From: CBDUEV01 sp965366365 | Lineage (GTDB): Bacteria; Actinomycetota; Acidimicrobiia; Spongiisociales; JAENVV01 | DNA length: 27,174 nucleotides | Direction of reading: 5' to 3' | Assembly: GCA_965366365.1 (NCBI GenBank) | Contig: CBDUEV010000037.1 | Location: forward strand, 1 to 27,174 | Part shown: one piece after another, positions 6,787 through 14,369 of the stretch | How positions within the stretch are numbered: the first letter of the stretch is position 1 | Layout: every line of letters begins with the position of its first letter | Program-made: the position numbers and the translations under genes | Notes under the pieces: model-generated | The model's database searches: none | What the model was told of the DNA's origin: nothing | Seen by the model: the letters and a program-made list of their open reading frames with translations, nothing else

Positions 6787-8717
6787 CCCAGTTCCGGTAT
6801 TCGCGCTGGGACGGCACACAGAGCCCGTTCGGCACAGACCTCCCCATCGACGATGTTGTCGCTCGACTCAGCGAGGACCTCCTGGACGGATGGAGCGTGG
6901 ACGAATCGCTCCGAAACCTCCTCGAACGGGGGATGCCAGGCCGATTCAGTGGACTCGACGAGCTCCGTGACCGGCTACGGCAGGTGCGGGCCGCCGCCGA
7001 ACGACGGGGACGCGCCGAGGGGCCACTCGGAGAGGCACGCCAGAGACTCGAGGAGATAAAGGACCTCGAACGTCAAGCCCTCAGCCAGTCGACCGACCCC
7101 GACGCACCGTTCAAGCAGATTTCCCTCGATGCGCTCCCCGACAGCATTGCGCAGGCCATCGCCGAGCTCCGCAACTACGACTTCGCCTCGCAGGAAGCCG
7201 AAGAGAAGTTCGATGACCTTCTGACCGATATTCGACGGCAGGTCTTGGATCGGTACTTCCAGCAGCTCTCCGAAGCGATGACCAATCCATCTCCCGAGGA
7301 CATGGGCGCCCTGAAGGACATGCTCGCCGACCTCAACCAGCTGCTCGAAAAACGGGCCAGGGGGGAAGGACCCACTCAGGCTGAATTCGACGCCTTCATG
7401 GACCGCCACGGCGAATTCTTCCCCGAGAACCCGGCCAACCTCGACGAGCTTCTCGAGGCGCTGGCCACCCGGGCGGCCGCTTTCAGCCGGTTCATGGCCT
7501 CCCTTTCCCAGGAGCAGCGGAGCCAGATGATGGAGCTGGCCGGAGCCATGATGGACGACTTGGATCTTCAGTTCGAGATGGACCGGCTGGGGAGTTCTCT
7601 TCGTCAGCTCGCCCCCGACCTCGGGTGGGACCGGCCCGTTTCCCTGGAAGGGGAGGACGAGCTCGGACTTCCCGAAGCCCTCAACATCATCGAAGACATC
7701 TCCGCATTGGAGAACCTCGAACGCGGCCTGAGCCAGGACTACCCCGGGGCTTCACTCGGTGACATCGACGCAGAAGAGCTGAAGGCGTTTCTGGGCCCCG
7801 AGTCGGGACGCGACCTGGAACGGCTCCGAGAGATCGAGAAGGCCCTCGAAAAGGCAGGGGTGGTGGCCCGGAGTGGAGGCCGACTCGAACTGACCCCGCG
7901 CGGCGCCCGGAAGCTCGGTGAACGGGCGCTCGCCAAGGTGTTCGAGCGTCTCACCGCTGACCAAGCAGGGTCGCACGAGCTCCCGGTGGCGGGGGGCGTG
8001 GGTGAGCGGACGGGCACCAGCCGCCAGTGGCGCTTCGGGGATCCATTTCGTCTCGACCTGCGTCGCACACTCCAGAACGCCGTGATCCGGGGCGGCTCCG
8101 ACGACGGGCGCATCCGCCTTCATCCCGATGACTTCGAGATCGAAGAACACGAAGCCCGCACGGCGGTGGCCACGGTCCTCCTCCTGGACATGAGTCGCTC
8201 GATGCCCCTTCGAGGGCACTGGCTGGGCGCCAAGCGAATGGCTCTCGCTCTCCACACCCTCATCACGATGACCTACCCGGAGGATTCACTGACCATCGTC
8301 TCGTTCTCCGACTATGCGCGGGTCATGCGGCCGGAAGACCTCGCCCATGTCGATTGGGAACCGGTCTACGGAACCAACATGGAACATGCTTTCAGCCTGG
8401 CCGGCCGGATCCTCTCCAAGCATCGAGACGCCACCAAGCAGGTGTTGCTGGTCACCGACGGCGAACCGACCGCCCATTTGGAGGGGGACCGGGTCTTCTT
8501 CCAATGGCCTCCCGCCCGGGAGACGTTGGAGAAGACGTACCGGGAAGCGATGCGGCTGGCGCGGTCCGGCGCCACGATGAACATCTTCATGCTCGAACAG
8601 GACCCTGGACTCGTAGCCTTCATCGACAAACTGGCCAAGATCGTCCACGGTCGAGTCTTCGCCGTCTCGGGCGATGATCTCTCCGACATGATCGTGCGGG
8701 ACTATCTGACCCGATGA
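6783..8717 (+). CDS. VWA-domain (MIDAS) protein partner of the MoxR ATPase
   Basis: A 644-residue protein. The first 450 residues are mostly charged helices. The C-terminal von Willebrand factor A domain (about 460-644) carries a complete metal-ion-dependent adhesion site: D469-x-S471-x-S473 (LLLDMSRS), T531 (GTNMEHAF) and D559 (VTDGEPT). The start is fixed by the 4-bp ATGA overlap with the ATPase gene. The pair resembles BchI/BchD and MoxR/VWA modules in which ATP-driven remodelling is steered by a Mg-binding VWA protein; no chelatase substrate domain is nearby. There is no signal peptide, so it should be cytosolic. Confidence 0.88.
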   Translation: MTQFRYSRWDGTQSPFGTDLPIDDVVARLSEDLLDGWSVDESLRNLLERGMPGRFSGLDELRDRLRQVRAAAERRGRAEGPLGEARQRLEEIKDLERQALSQSTDPDAPFKQISLDALPDSIAQAIAELRNYDFASQEAEEKFDDLLTDIRRQVLDRYFQQLSEAMTNPSPEDMGALKDMLADLNQLLEKRARGEGPTQAEFDAFMDRHGEFFPENPANLDELLEALATRAAAFSRFMASLSQEQRSQMMELAGAMMDDLDLQFEMDRLGSSLRQLAPDLGWDRPVSLEGEDELGLPEALNIIEDISALENLERGLSQDYPGASLGDIDAEELKAFLGPESGRDLERLREIEKALEKAGVVARSGGRLELTPRGARKLGERALAKVFERLTADQAGSHELPVAGGVGERTGTSRQWRFGDPFRLDLRRTLQNAVIRGGSDDGRIRLHPDDFEIEEHEARTAVATVLLLDMSRSMPLRGHWLGAKRMALALHTLITMTYPEDSLTIVSFSDYARVMRPEDLAHVDWEPVYGTNMEHAFSLAGRILSKHRDATKQVLLVTDGEPTAHLEGDRVFFQWPPARETLEKTYREAMRLARSGATMNIFMLEQDPGLVAFIDKLAKIVHGRVFAVSGDDLSDMIVRDYLTR

Positions 8718-8747
8718 CCGGTTTCCGAGAACGGCGCCGACGCGGAC

Positions 8748-8753
8748 TATCTT
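8748..8753 (+). promoter_or_regulatory. -10 box (TATCTT) for the phosphatase operon
   Basis: TATCTT lies 10 nt before ATG 8764. A start 7 nt downstream gives a leader of about 4 nt, effectively leaderless. It marks a new transcription unit after the VWA gene. Confidence 0.48.
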
Positions 8754-8763
8754 TGGCGACCAC

Positions 8764-9366
8764 ATGGCACGACTACTTCTGATTCGCCACGCCCCCACCC
8801 CCGAGACAGGGACCAAACTCACCGGCCGCCAGAGCGGAGTTTCGCTCGGCCCGAAGGGGGAGGCCATCGCCGAACAGGCCGCCGAGCGACTCGCCGGCGT
8901 CAAGCTGGCCGCCGTCTACACCTCGCCCATCGAACGAACTGCTGAGACGGCGGCCATCGTGGCTCGTCCCCACGGTCTGACCCCTGTCACCGAGGAAGGT
9001 GTCATCGAAGCCGATTTCGGCACATGGCAGGGTCGTTCGCTTGCGCAGCTCCGACGCCTCAAACTGTGGTCTCAGGTCGTCCACTTCCCCTCCCAAACCC
9101 GGTTCCCGGACGGGGAGTCGTTTCCCGAGATCCAACAACGCGCCGTGGAGGCGTGCAACACCATTGCGGCACGGACGGGCAAGGCCACCGCCGCCGTGGT
9201 GAGCCACAGTGACGTCATCAAGTTGATCGTGGCGCACTATCTCGGCCAACCACTCGACCTCTTTCAGCGGATCATCATCTCGCCGGCGTCCGTCACGGCC
9301 ATCCACGTGCCTACCTCCGGGCCGCCTCTCGTGGAATCGGTCAACAGTTATGGGAGCTTCGCATGA
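8764..9366 (+). CDS. Histidine phosphatase family protein, MSMEG_4193-like
   Basis: A 200-residue histidine (branch 2-like, phosphoglycerate-mutase fold) phosphatase. The phospho-accepting motif is LIRHAPT near the N-terminus; YTSPIERTAETA supplies the second arginine, EADFGTWQGRS the acid region, and VVSHSDVIK the second catalytic histidine. Its order with DUF3090 and SCO1664 genes matches the actinobacterial MSMEG_4193-type cluster, for which the true substrate is not established. It ends in a 4-bp ATGA overlap with the DUF3090 gene, so the three genes form one coupled operon. Confidence 0.9.
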   Translation: MARLLLIRHAPTPETGTKLTGRQSGVSLGPKGEAIAEQAAERLAGVKLAAVYTSPIERTAETAAIVARPHGLTPVTEEGVIEADFGTWQGRSLAQLRRLKLWSQVVHFPSQTRFPDGESFPEIQQRAVEACNTIAARTGKATAAVVSHSDVIKLIVAHYLGQPLDLFQRIIISPASVTAIHVPTSGPPLVESVNSYGSFA

Positions 9367-9854
9367 TGCGGGAGTTGGGTCCGGCCGAGGGCTTCGTTGC
9401 CGGCGCCGTCGGTGAACCGGGACGCCGAACGTTCATCATCGAGGTCGTGGCCGGCGGAGAGGCCCATTGGTACCTGTGCGAGAAGGGACAGGTCGAAGCC
9501 CTCGCTCGCCGGGCGCTCGAGGTTCTGGTCGAGGCGAACGTGGTCCCCGACCCCGACATGGTCGATCAGATCGTGGGCCGCTCCGAACTCGGCGCCCCGC
9601 AGGAGACCGAGTTCCGGGTGGGGGTCATGACCCTGCGCTACTCAACCGACGGCGAGCTCGTGGTGGTGGAACTCGACTCTGTCGACACCGACGACAGTGT
9701 GAGCTTTCTCGTCGCTCCCGAACAACTTCAGGCGATGGCGCTCAAAGGACTCACCGTGGTGGGAAAGGGCAGGCCGATTTGCGAGCGGTGCCGACTGCCC
9801 AAGGATCCCGACGGGCACGACTGTCCGTCGGCCAACGGGCATCGCCGTCCTTGA
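9363..9854 (+). CDS. DUF3090 family protein (possible zinc site)
   Basis: A 163-residue protein of the actinobacterial DUF3090 family (TIGR03847-like). It begins by ATGA overlap with the phosphatase; a second ATG at 9366 is possible. Features seen are an early WYLCEKGQVEALARRALE segment, a central acidic strand region, and a C-terminal CERCRLPKDPDGHDCPSANG segment. The latter has Cys-x2-Cys, then His and Cys, and looks like a small zinc site. The biochemical function is unknown; the strict company it keeps with the phosphatase and the kinase-like SCO1664 protein suggests one shared pathway. Confidence 0.88.
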   Translation: MMRELGPAEGFVAGAVGEPGRRTFIIEVVAGGEAHWYLCEKGQVEALARRALEVLVEANVVPDPDMVDQIVGRSELGAPQETEFRVGVMTLRYSTDGELVVVELDSVDTDDSVSFLVAPEQLQAMALKGLTVVGKGRPICERCRLPKDPDGHDCPSANGHRRP

Positions 9855-9857
9855 ACG

Positions 9858-10547
9858 ATGACTGAAGAGCGAGGCGAGATCGCCGAAGTGGTTGGCCGGC
9901 TCCCCTACGCCTCCAACGCCACCCTGCTCGCCCGCCTGACAGACGGCTCACTGGTGGTGTACAAACCGGACCGCGGCGAGGAGCCCCTCTGGGATTTCCC
10001 CTTCGGTACCTTGGCGTCCCGGGAAGCTCTGGCCTGGGAGGTCTCCGAGGCGCTCGGTTTCGGGATCGTCCCCAAGACCGTCATCCTCGACGGCCCGTAC
10101 GGTCGGGGGTCGGCCCAAGCCTTCATCGACGAAGACGAAACGACCGACCCGCGCTCACTCCTTCACGACGGCCCGGTCGACGCCCTCTGGCCGTTTGCCA
10201 TCCTCGACCTCGTCGCCAACAACGCCGACCGAAAACTCGGTCACATCATCGTCGAGGAAGGAACCGGCCGGTTGTGGGGAATCGACAACGGGCTCATGTT
10301 CCACCCGGAGGACAAACTCCGCACCATCCTGTGGGGATTCGCAGGCCGCCCGCTCCCGTCCCTCTACCTCCCGGCCATCGAAGGGCTCCTCGCCGCGCTC
10401 GACGACGGCCTCCAGGAACGAACCACCGAGCTCCTCGACAAAGGATCGGCCGAAGCTCTCCGCAGGCGCACGGAACAGCTCCTGGCCAACCCCATCCACC
10501 CCGACCCGCCTCTTCACCGACCCGCCGTTCCCTGGCCGATCTGGTAG
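9858..10547 (+). CDS. SCO1664 family protein, PI3/4-kinase-like fold
   Basis: A 229-residue member of the SCO1664 family (TIGR03843-like), largely restricted to Actinobacteria and some Chloroflexi and distantly similar to phosphatidylinositol 3/4-kinases. Kinase-like signatures are visible: VVYKPDRGEEPLWDFP with a lysine in the ATP-site position, a catalytic-loop-like NNADRKLGHII (about residues 119-129), and WGIDNGLMFH in the metal-binding (DFG-like) position. The substrate is unknown. ATG 9858 lies 3 nt after the DUF3090 stop. A kinase-like and a phosphatase-like gene in one operon suggests opposing or sequential phosphate chemistry, which is inference. Confidence 0.88.
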   Translation: MTEERGEIAEVVGRLPYASNATLLARLTDGSLVVYKPDRGEEPLWDFPFGTLASREALAWEVSEALGFGIVPKTVILDGPYGRGSAQAFIDEDETTDPRSLLHDGPVDALWPFAILDLVANNADRKLGHIIVEEGTGRLWGIDNGLMFHPEDKLRTILWGFAGRPLPSLYLPAIEGLLAALDDGLQERTTELLDKGSAEALRRRTEQLLANPIHPDPPLHRPAVPWPIW

Positions 10548-10622
10548 CGCCTTCGGGCAGAGCCAGACGGCGCGGGAAGTGGCGCCTTCGGGTGGAGTCT
10601 GAAGGGGTTGGAGCGCCCGAAG
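10547..10622. repeat. Short direct and inverted repeats in the convergent gap
   Basis: GCGCCTTCGGG occurs at 10547-10557 and again at 10582-10592; CCCGAAG at 10616-10622 is the inverse of the CTTCGGG in both. The inverted pair could form a hairpin between two converging genes and act as a weak terminator. No T-run follows. Confidence 0.4.
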
Positions 10623-10625
10623 CCG

Positions 10626-12119
10626 TCAGCCGTGCTGGGGGAAGCCCAAATCGACGCCGCGGTGCATCGGGTCGGGCCACCGTTGGATGACCACCTTTGG
10701 GCGGGTATAGAAACGGATGCCTTCCGGTCCGTAGATGGCATGGTCGCCAAACGCAGAATCCTTCCAGCCACCGAAGCTGTAGAACGAGAGCGGCACCGGG
10801 ATCGGAAGATTGATCCCCACCATCCCCACCTGGATCTCGTTCTGGAATTTCCGGGCGGCCCCTCCATCGTTGGTGAAGACCGCCGTGCCATTCCCGAACG
10901 GGTTCTCGTTGATCAGGCTGATCGCCTCCTCGTAGGAATCGAGGCGAACCACCGACAGGACGGGACCGAAGATCTCGTCCCGATAGATGCTCATCTCGGG
11001 AGTGACCCGATCGAACAAGCTCGGGCCGAGGTAGAAGCCGTCCGGACATTCCTCCACGGTCAGGTTCCGCCCGTCGGTCTCGAGGATGGCACCCTCGGAG
11101 ACCCCTGCATCGACGTAGCCTGCCACCTTGTCGCGGTGGGCACCGGTGATGAGCGGGCCCATCTCGGAATCGGGGGCGTCGCCCGGGCCGACCTTCAATG
11201 TCGCCAGCCTCTCCTTGATCTTGGGAATGAGGCGATCGGCGGCGTCGCCCACCGTGACGATCACCGAGATGGCCATGCACCGTTCACCCGCAGAGCCGTA
11301 TCCCGCCGACACCGCCGAGTCCGCCGCCAATTCCATGTCGGCGTCGGGAAGGACGATCATGTGGTTCTTGGCGCCTCCCAAAGCCTGGACCCGCTTGCCG
11401 GTCCTCGTGGCGGTCTCGTAGATGTACTTCGCGATCGGCGTGGAACCGACGAAGCTGACGGCAGCAACGTCGGGATGTTGGAGAATCCGATCCACCGCAA
11501 CCTTGTCGCCGTGGACGATGTTGAAGACACCATCGGGCAGCCCTGCCTCGGCGAAGAGCTCAGCAGCGAACATCGACGACGAAGGATCCTTCTCCGAGGG
11601 CTTCAGCACGAAGGTGTTTCCCGTGGCGATGGCCATCGGATACATCCACATCGGAACCATGGCCGGGAAGTTGAACGGGGTGATGCCGGCCGCCACCCCA
11701 ACCGGCTGACGGAAGGTGAACGTGTCGACCTGGCGAGACACCTGCTCCGAATACTCGCCCTTCATCAGGTGGGGGAGGGCGGTGGCGAACTCGACGACCT
11801 CCAAGCCCCGCTGAACCTCACCGCCGGCGTCGGCCAGCGTCTTGCCGTGCTCCTCGGAGACGAGGCGGGCCAGTTCGTCGCGGTTCTTCACGAGCAATTC
11901 CCGAAAATCGAACATGATCCGCTGCCGGGTCGTCACGGGAGTGTCGCTCCATTCAGGGAAAGCCTGCTTGGCGGCCGAAACCGCCAGGTCGACCTCCGCC
12001 GCCGACGCGAGTGCTACCTGCGCCTTCACGGCGCCCGTCGCCGGATTGAACACGTCTCCGGTTCGGGTGGGTGCGTCGGTGAACGGTTTCCCACCGATCC
12101 AGTGGTTGATGCTCTCCAT
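10626..12119 (-). CDS. mmsA: Methylmalonate-semialdehyde dehydrogenase (CoA-acylating)
   Basis: A 497-residue aldehyde dehydrogenase of the MmsA/IolA type. It converts methylmalonate (or malonate) semialdehyde plus CoA and NAD+ to propionyl-CoA (or acetyl-CoA) and CO2, serving valine or inositol breakdown. Evidence: N-terminal INHWIGGKPF; FNFPAMVPMWMYPMAIATGN; the NAD loop GSTPIAKYIYE; LGGAKNHMIVLPDAD; and the catalytic Cys281 in GSAGERCMAISV, which is specific for the CoA-acylating branch. ATG 12119 is chosen because GGAGGA lies 7 nt upstream; a TTG at 12134 would overlap that ribosome site. It follows two dehydrogenase genes on the same strand. The nearby inositol-phosphate synthase and Gfo/Idh gene make an inositol link possible but unproven. 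Confidence 0.93.
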   Translation of the reverse strand: MESINHWIGGKPFTDAPTRTGDVFNPATGAVKAQVALASAAEVDLAVSAAKQAFPEWSDTPVTTRQRIMFDFRELLVKNRDELARLVSEEHGKTLADAGGEVQRGLEVVEFATALPHLMKGEYSEQVSRQVDTFTFRQPVGVAAGITPFNFPAMVPMWMYPMAIATGNTFVLKPSEKDPSSSMFAAELFAEAGLPDGVFNIVHGDKVAVDRILQHPDVAAVSFVGSTPIAKYIYETATRTGKRVQALGGAKNHMIVLPDADMELAADSAVSAGYGSAGERCMAISVIVTVGDAADRLIPKIKERLATLKVGPGDAPDSEMGPLITGAHRDKVAGYVDAGVSEGAILETDGRNLTVEECPDGFYLGPSLFDRVTPEMSIYRDEIFGPVLSVVRLDSYEEAISLINENPFGNGTAVFTNDGGAARKFQNEIQVGMVGINLPIPVPLSFYSFGGWKDSAFGDHAIYGPEGIRFYTRPKVVIQRWPDPMHRGVDLGFPQHG

Positions 12120-12178
12120 GATGCAGTCCTCCAAGCGGGTGAGACGGGCAGGGGCATGTGCCGTCGGCCGTCGGTCTC

Positions 12179-12184
12179 ATCGTA
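12179..12184 (-). promoter_or_regulatory. Possible -10 box (TACGAT) for mmsA
   Basis: TACGAT on the minus strand would start a transcript near 12172 with a leader of about 53 nt that contains the GGAGGA ribosome site. It lies only 15 nt past the stop of the upstream gene, so read-through from that gene is equally likely. Confidence 0.3.
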
Positions 12185-12198
12185 GTTGGGCGAGGCGC

Positions 12199-13170
12199 TC
12201 AGGGGACGGTGGCCGGGTGCTCGGCAGGCATGGCGCGACCGGCCAACCCATCGATCAGATTCTGAGCAGCCAGCTCCGCCATCGCTGCCCGAGCCTGGAC
12301 GGTGGCAGAGCCGATGTGCGGGACGACGAGGCAGTTGGACAGGCCCAGGAGAGGGTGGCCGGCCGGGAGGGGCTCTGGATCGGTCACATCCAGTGCGGCT
12401 CCGAAGATCCCGCCTGATTCCAGTACCTCGACCAGGGCCTCGGTGTCCACGACCGGGCCGCGGGCGACGTTGACGAGAATGGATTCGGCCCGCATCTCCG
12501 TCAGGGCGGCCGCGTCGATGAGGCGATACGTTGCCTCGGTGAGTGGACAGCAGAGCACCACGAAGTCGGATCTTCTCAGCAGGTCCTCGAATCCGACTGG
12601 TCTGGCGTCGACAGTTCCGGCGTCGGGATGAGGGCGCCGGTTGTGGTAGGCGATGTCCATGCCGAAGCCGCCCGCCCTTTTGGCGACCGCCAGCCCCACC
12701 CTTCCCATCCCGATGATCCCGAGGCGCGCTCCGTGCACATCCCGGCCGAGCTGAAACCCTGGATCCCAGTCGCCCCACGTGCCTTCCTTCACCTGGTTTG
12801 CGCCCTCGCTGATCCTGCGCGCCGCGGAGAGCATGAGCGTCATCGCCAGATCAGCCGTCGTTTCGGTGAGCACGTCGGGCGTATGGCCCAGGCGGACCCC
12901 CGAAGCCCGGCAGGCGGCCAGGTCGACGTTGTCGACCCCCACCGCCATCTGGCTGACCACCCGCAGGTGGGGGGCCCGGCCGAGCAGTTCTGCATCGATC
13001 CGGTCGGTCAACATGCAATACAGGCCCGTTGCCTCGGCGACGGTGTCGAGCAGGTGGTCTCTGGGCATGGGGCGGTTCTCCGGCCACCAGACGATGTCCG
13101 GGAAGGCCGATTCGAGCAGGGCGGGCGCCCTCCCCGGCGGCCGACGGGTGACGACGATGCGATCGGTCAT
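12199..13170 (-). CDS. D-2-hydroxyacid dehydrogenase (glyoxylate/hydroxypyruvate reductase-like)
   Basis: A 323-residue NAD(P)-dependent D-isomer-specific 2-hydroxyacid dehydrogenase. The Rossmann motif is GIIGMGRVG (G-x-G-x-x-G). The catalytic triad is visible: Arg in LVNVARGPVVD, Glu in DVTDPEPLP and His in VPHIGSAT. The substrate-binding VGVDNVDL segment is also present. These residues fit glyoxylate or hydroxypyruvate reductases and related enzymes; the exact substrate cannot be read from sequence. ATG 13170 is used; a GTG at 13176 is possible. It lies 36 nt after the Gfo/Idh gene and is probably co-transcribed with it. Confidence 0.88.
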   Translation of the reverse strand: MTDRIVVTRRPPGRAPALLESAFPDIVWWPENRPMPRDHLLDTVAEATGLYCMLTDRIDAELLGRAPHLRVVSQMAVGVDNVDLAACRASGVRLGHTPDVLTETTADLAMTLMLSAARRISEGANQVKEGTWGDWDPGFQLGRDVHGARLGIIGMGRVGLAVAKRAGGFGMDIAYHNRRPHPDAGTVDARPVGFEDLLRRSDFVVLCCPLTEATYRLIDAAALTEMRAESILVNVARGPVVDTEALVEVLESGGIFGAALDVTDPEPLPAGHPLLGLSNCLVVPHIGSATVQARAAMAELAAQNLIDGLAGRAMPAEHPATVP

Positions 13171-13206
13171 CGGCACGCCGTTACCGGCGAAGCAGCGTCT
13201 CCGATT

Positions 13207-14214
13207 TCACGCCTCGCCCGTCGACGTGCGGCCCGCCGCCGCGAAGACCCGATCGATCATGGTCATGTTGGCGATGGCGTCGTCGGGTCCGTACAAGACT
13301 GGCGTTCCCGACAGGATGGCGTCGGCGAAGGCCTCCGCCTGGATCGCGTATTGGTCCGCCGGCTCGATCCGAATCGACTCGACCGGCGGATCCCACGGCG
13401 CCGCGGTGCCCCGGGTCAGGTGGAGGGTGCAGGCGTGGTCGGCGGGCACGTTGAAGCCGAGATCGGTCCAGACCCGCCCCTCGGTCCCGTGCACCGTGAC
13501 CCGCTGCGATCCTTCGGCCTGAGTCGACACCGTGAAACTGCTGTGGGCGTGCCCGTAGTCGAGAAGGGCCGACGTCGTTATGTCGACCCCGAAGGCCGAA
13601 TGGATGACCATCGATGCGTGCACATCGATGACCGAGTCGCCGAGGAGGAGGCGACTGATGCTGATGGGGTAGCAGCCGATGTCCATCAGAGCCCCACCTC
13701 CGTACTCCGGCTTGTGGCGTATGTTCTCGGGGTCGTCTCCGAAATACGAGAACCAGGACTGGATGCTGACGATCTCGCCGATCTTGCCGCTGGCGACCAG
13801 GTCGCGGATCTTGACCCACTGAGGATGCCAGCGATACATGAACGCCTCCATCAGCTGGACCTCTTCGTCGGCACACACCTCGGCGATCTGGCGCGCTTCG
13901 GCGGCGTCGAGCCCGAGTGGTTTCTCGCACAGAACATGCTTCCCGGCGCGGGCCGCCGCCATGGTCCAGGGCGCATGGAGATGGTTGGGGAGAGGGTTGT
14001 AGATGGCGTCGATATCCGGGTCCTCGAGAAGTTCCTCGTAGCTGCCATAGGCGCGAGGGATCGCCATCGAGGAGGCCGCTTGCTCGGCGCTGTCGAGCCG
14101 GCGGGAGGCGATCGCCACCAGGTCGCAGTTCGGGGCGCGTTGCAGGGCCGGGATCACCCACTCCCTCCCGATCTTGGCTGTGCTCAGCACTCCCCATCTG
14201 ATCTTGCTCGTCAT
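13207..14214 (-). CDS. Gfo/Idh/MocA-family oxidoreductase
   Basis: A 335-residue NAD(P)-dependent sugar or polyol dehydrogenase. The N-terminus KIRWGVLSTAKIGREWVIPAL is split by the nucleotide-binding turn; IYNPLPNHLHAPW and HVLCEKPLG (with the family EKP lysine) follow, then MEAFMYRWHPQW and GGGALMDIGCYPISISR with the catalytic region. The GVLSTAKI form resembles dihydrodiol/D-xylose dehydrogenase-like members rather than classical inositol dehydrogenase. ATG 14214 is chosen because AAGGAGGG lies just upstream (about 4 nt). It diverges from the inositol-3-phosphate synthase gene across 155 bp. Confidence 0.9.
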   Translation of the reverse strand: MTSKIRWGVLSTAKIGREWVIPALQRAPNCDLVAIASRRLDSAEQAASSMAIPRAYGSYEELLEDPDIDAIYNPLPNHLHAPWTMAAARAGKHVLCEKPLGLDAAEARQIAEVCADEEVQLMEAFMYRWHPQWVKIRDLVASGKIGEIVSIQSWFSYFGDDPENIRHKPEYGGGALMDIGCYPISISRLLLGDSVIDVHASMVIHSAFGVDITTSALLDYGHAHSSFTVSTQAEGSQRVTVHGTEGRVWTDLGFNVPADHACTLHLTRGTAAPWDPPVESIRIEPADQYAIQAEAFADAILSGTPVLYGPDDAIANMTMIDRVFAAAGRTSTGEA

Positions 14215-14309
14215 GGGCCCTCCTTGGCGTGACCCTCGCATTCTGGCCGAATCGGACCTCTCGGGGCGCCGATCCGGACCACAACGGCTTCACGCATTCC
14301 GGACGTGAC

Positions 14310-14315
14310 TACATT
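14310..14315 (+). promoter_or_regulatory. Possible -10 box (TACATT) for inositol-3-phosphate synthase
   Basis: TACATT would start a transcript near 14322, leaving a leader of about 48 nt. That leader contains a small inverted repeat, GGTCG-TG-CGACC. The divergent 155-bp gap otherwise shows no clear operator. Confidence 0.35.
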
Positions 14316-14369
14316 GAGGGCGGTTCGGTCGTGCGACCTCGAGCCAACCATCTGACGAGAGAGAATCCC

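Noticed and set aside
10608..12185. A 525-codon plus-strand open frame opposite mmsA
   Set aside because: Antisense to a complete aldehyde dehydrogenase with catalytic Cys; His/Arg/Asp-rich shadow.
12628..14232. A 534-codon plus-strand open frame opposite the two dehydrogenases
   Set aside because: Runs antisense to two genes with clear Rossmann motifs; no domain of its own.
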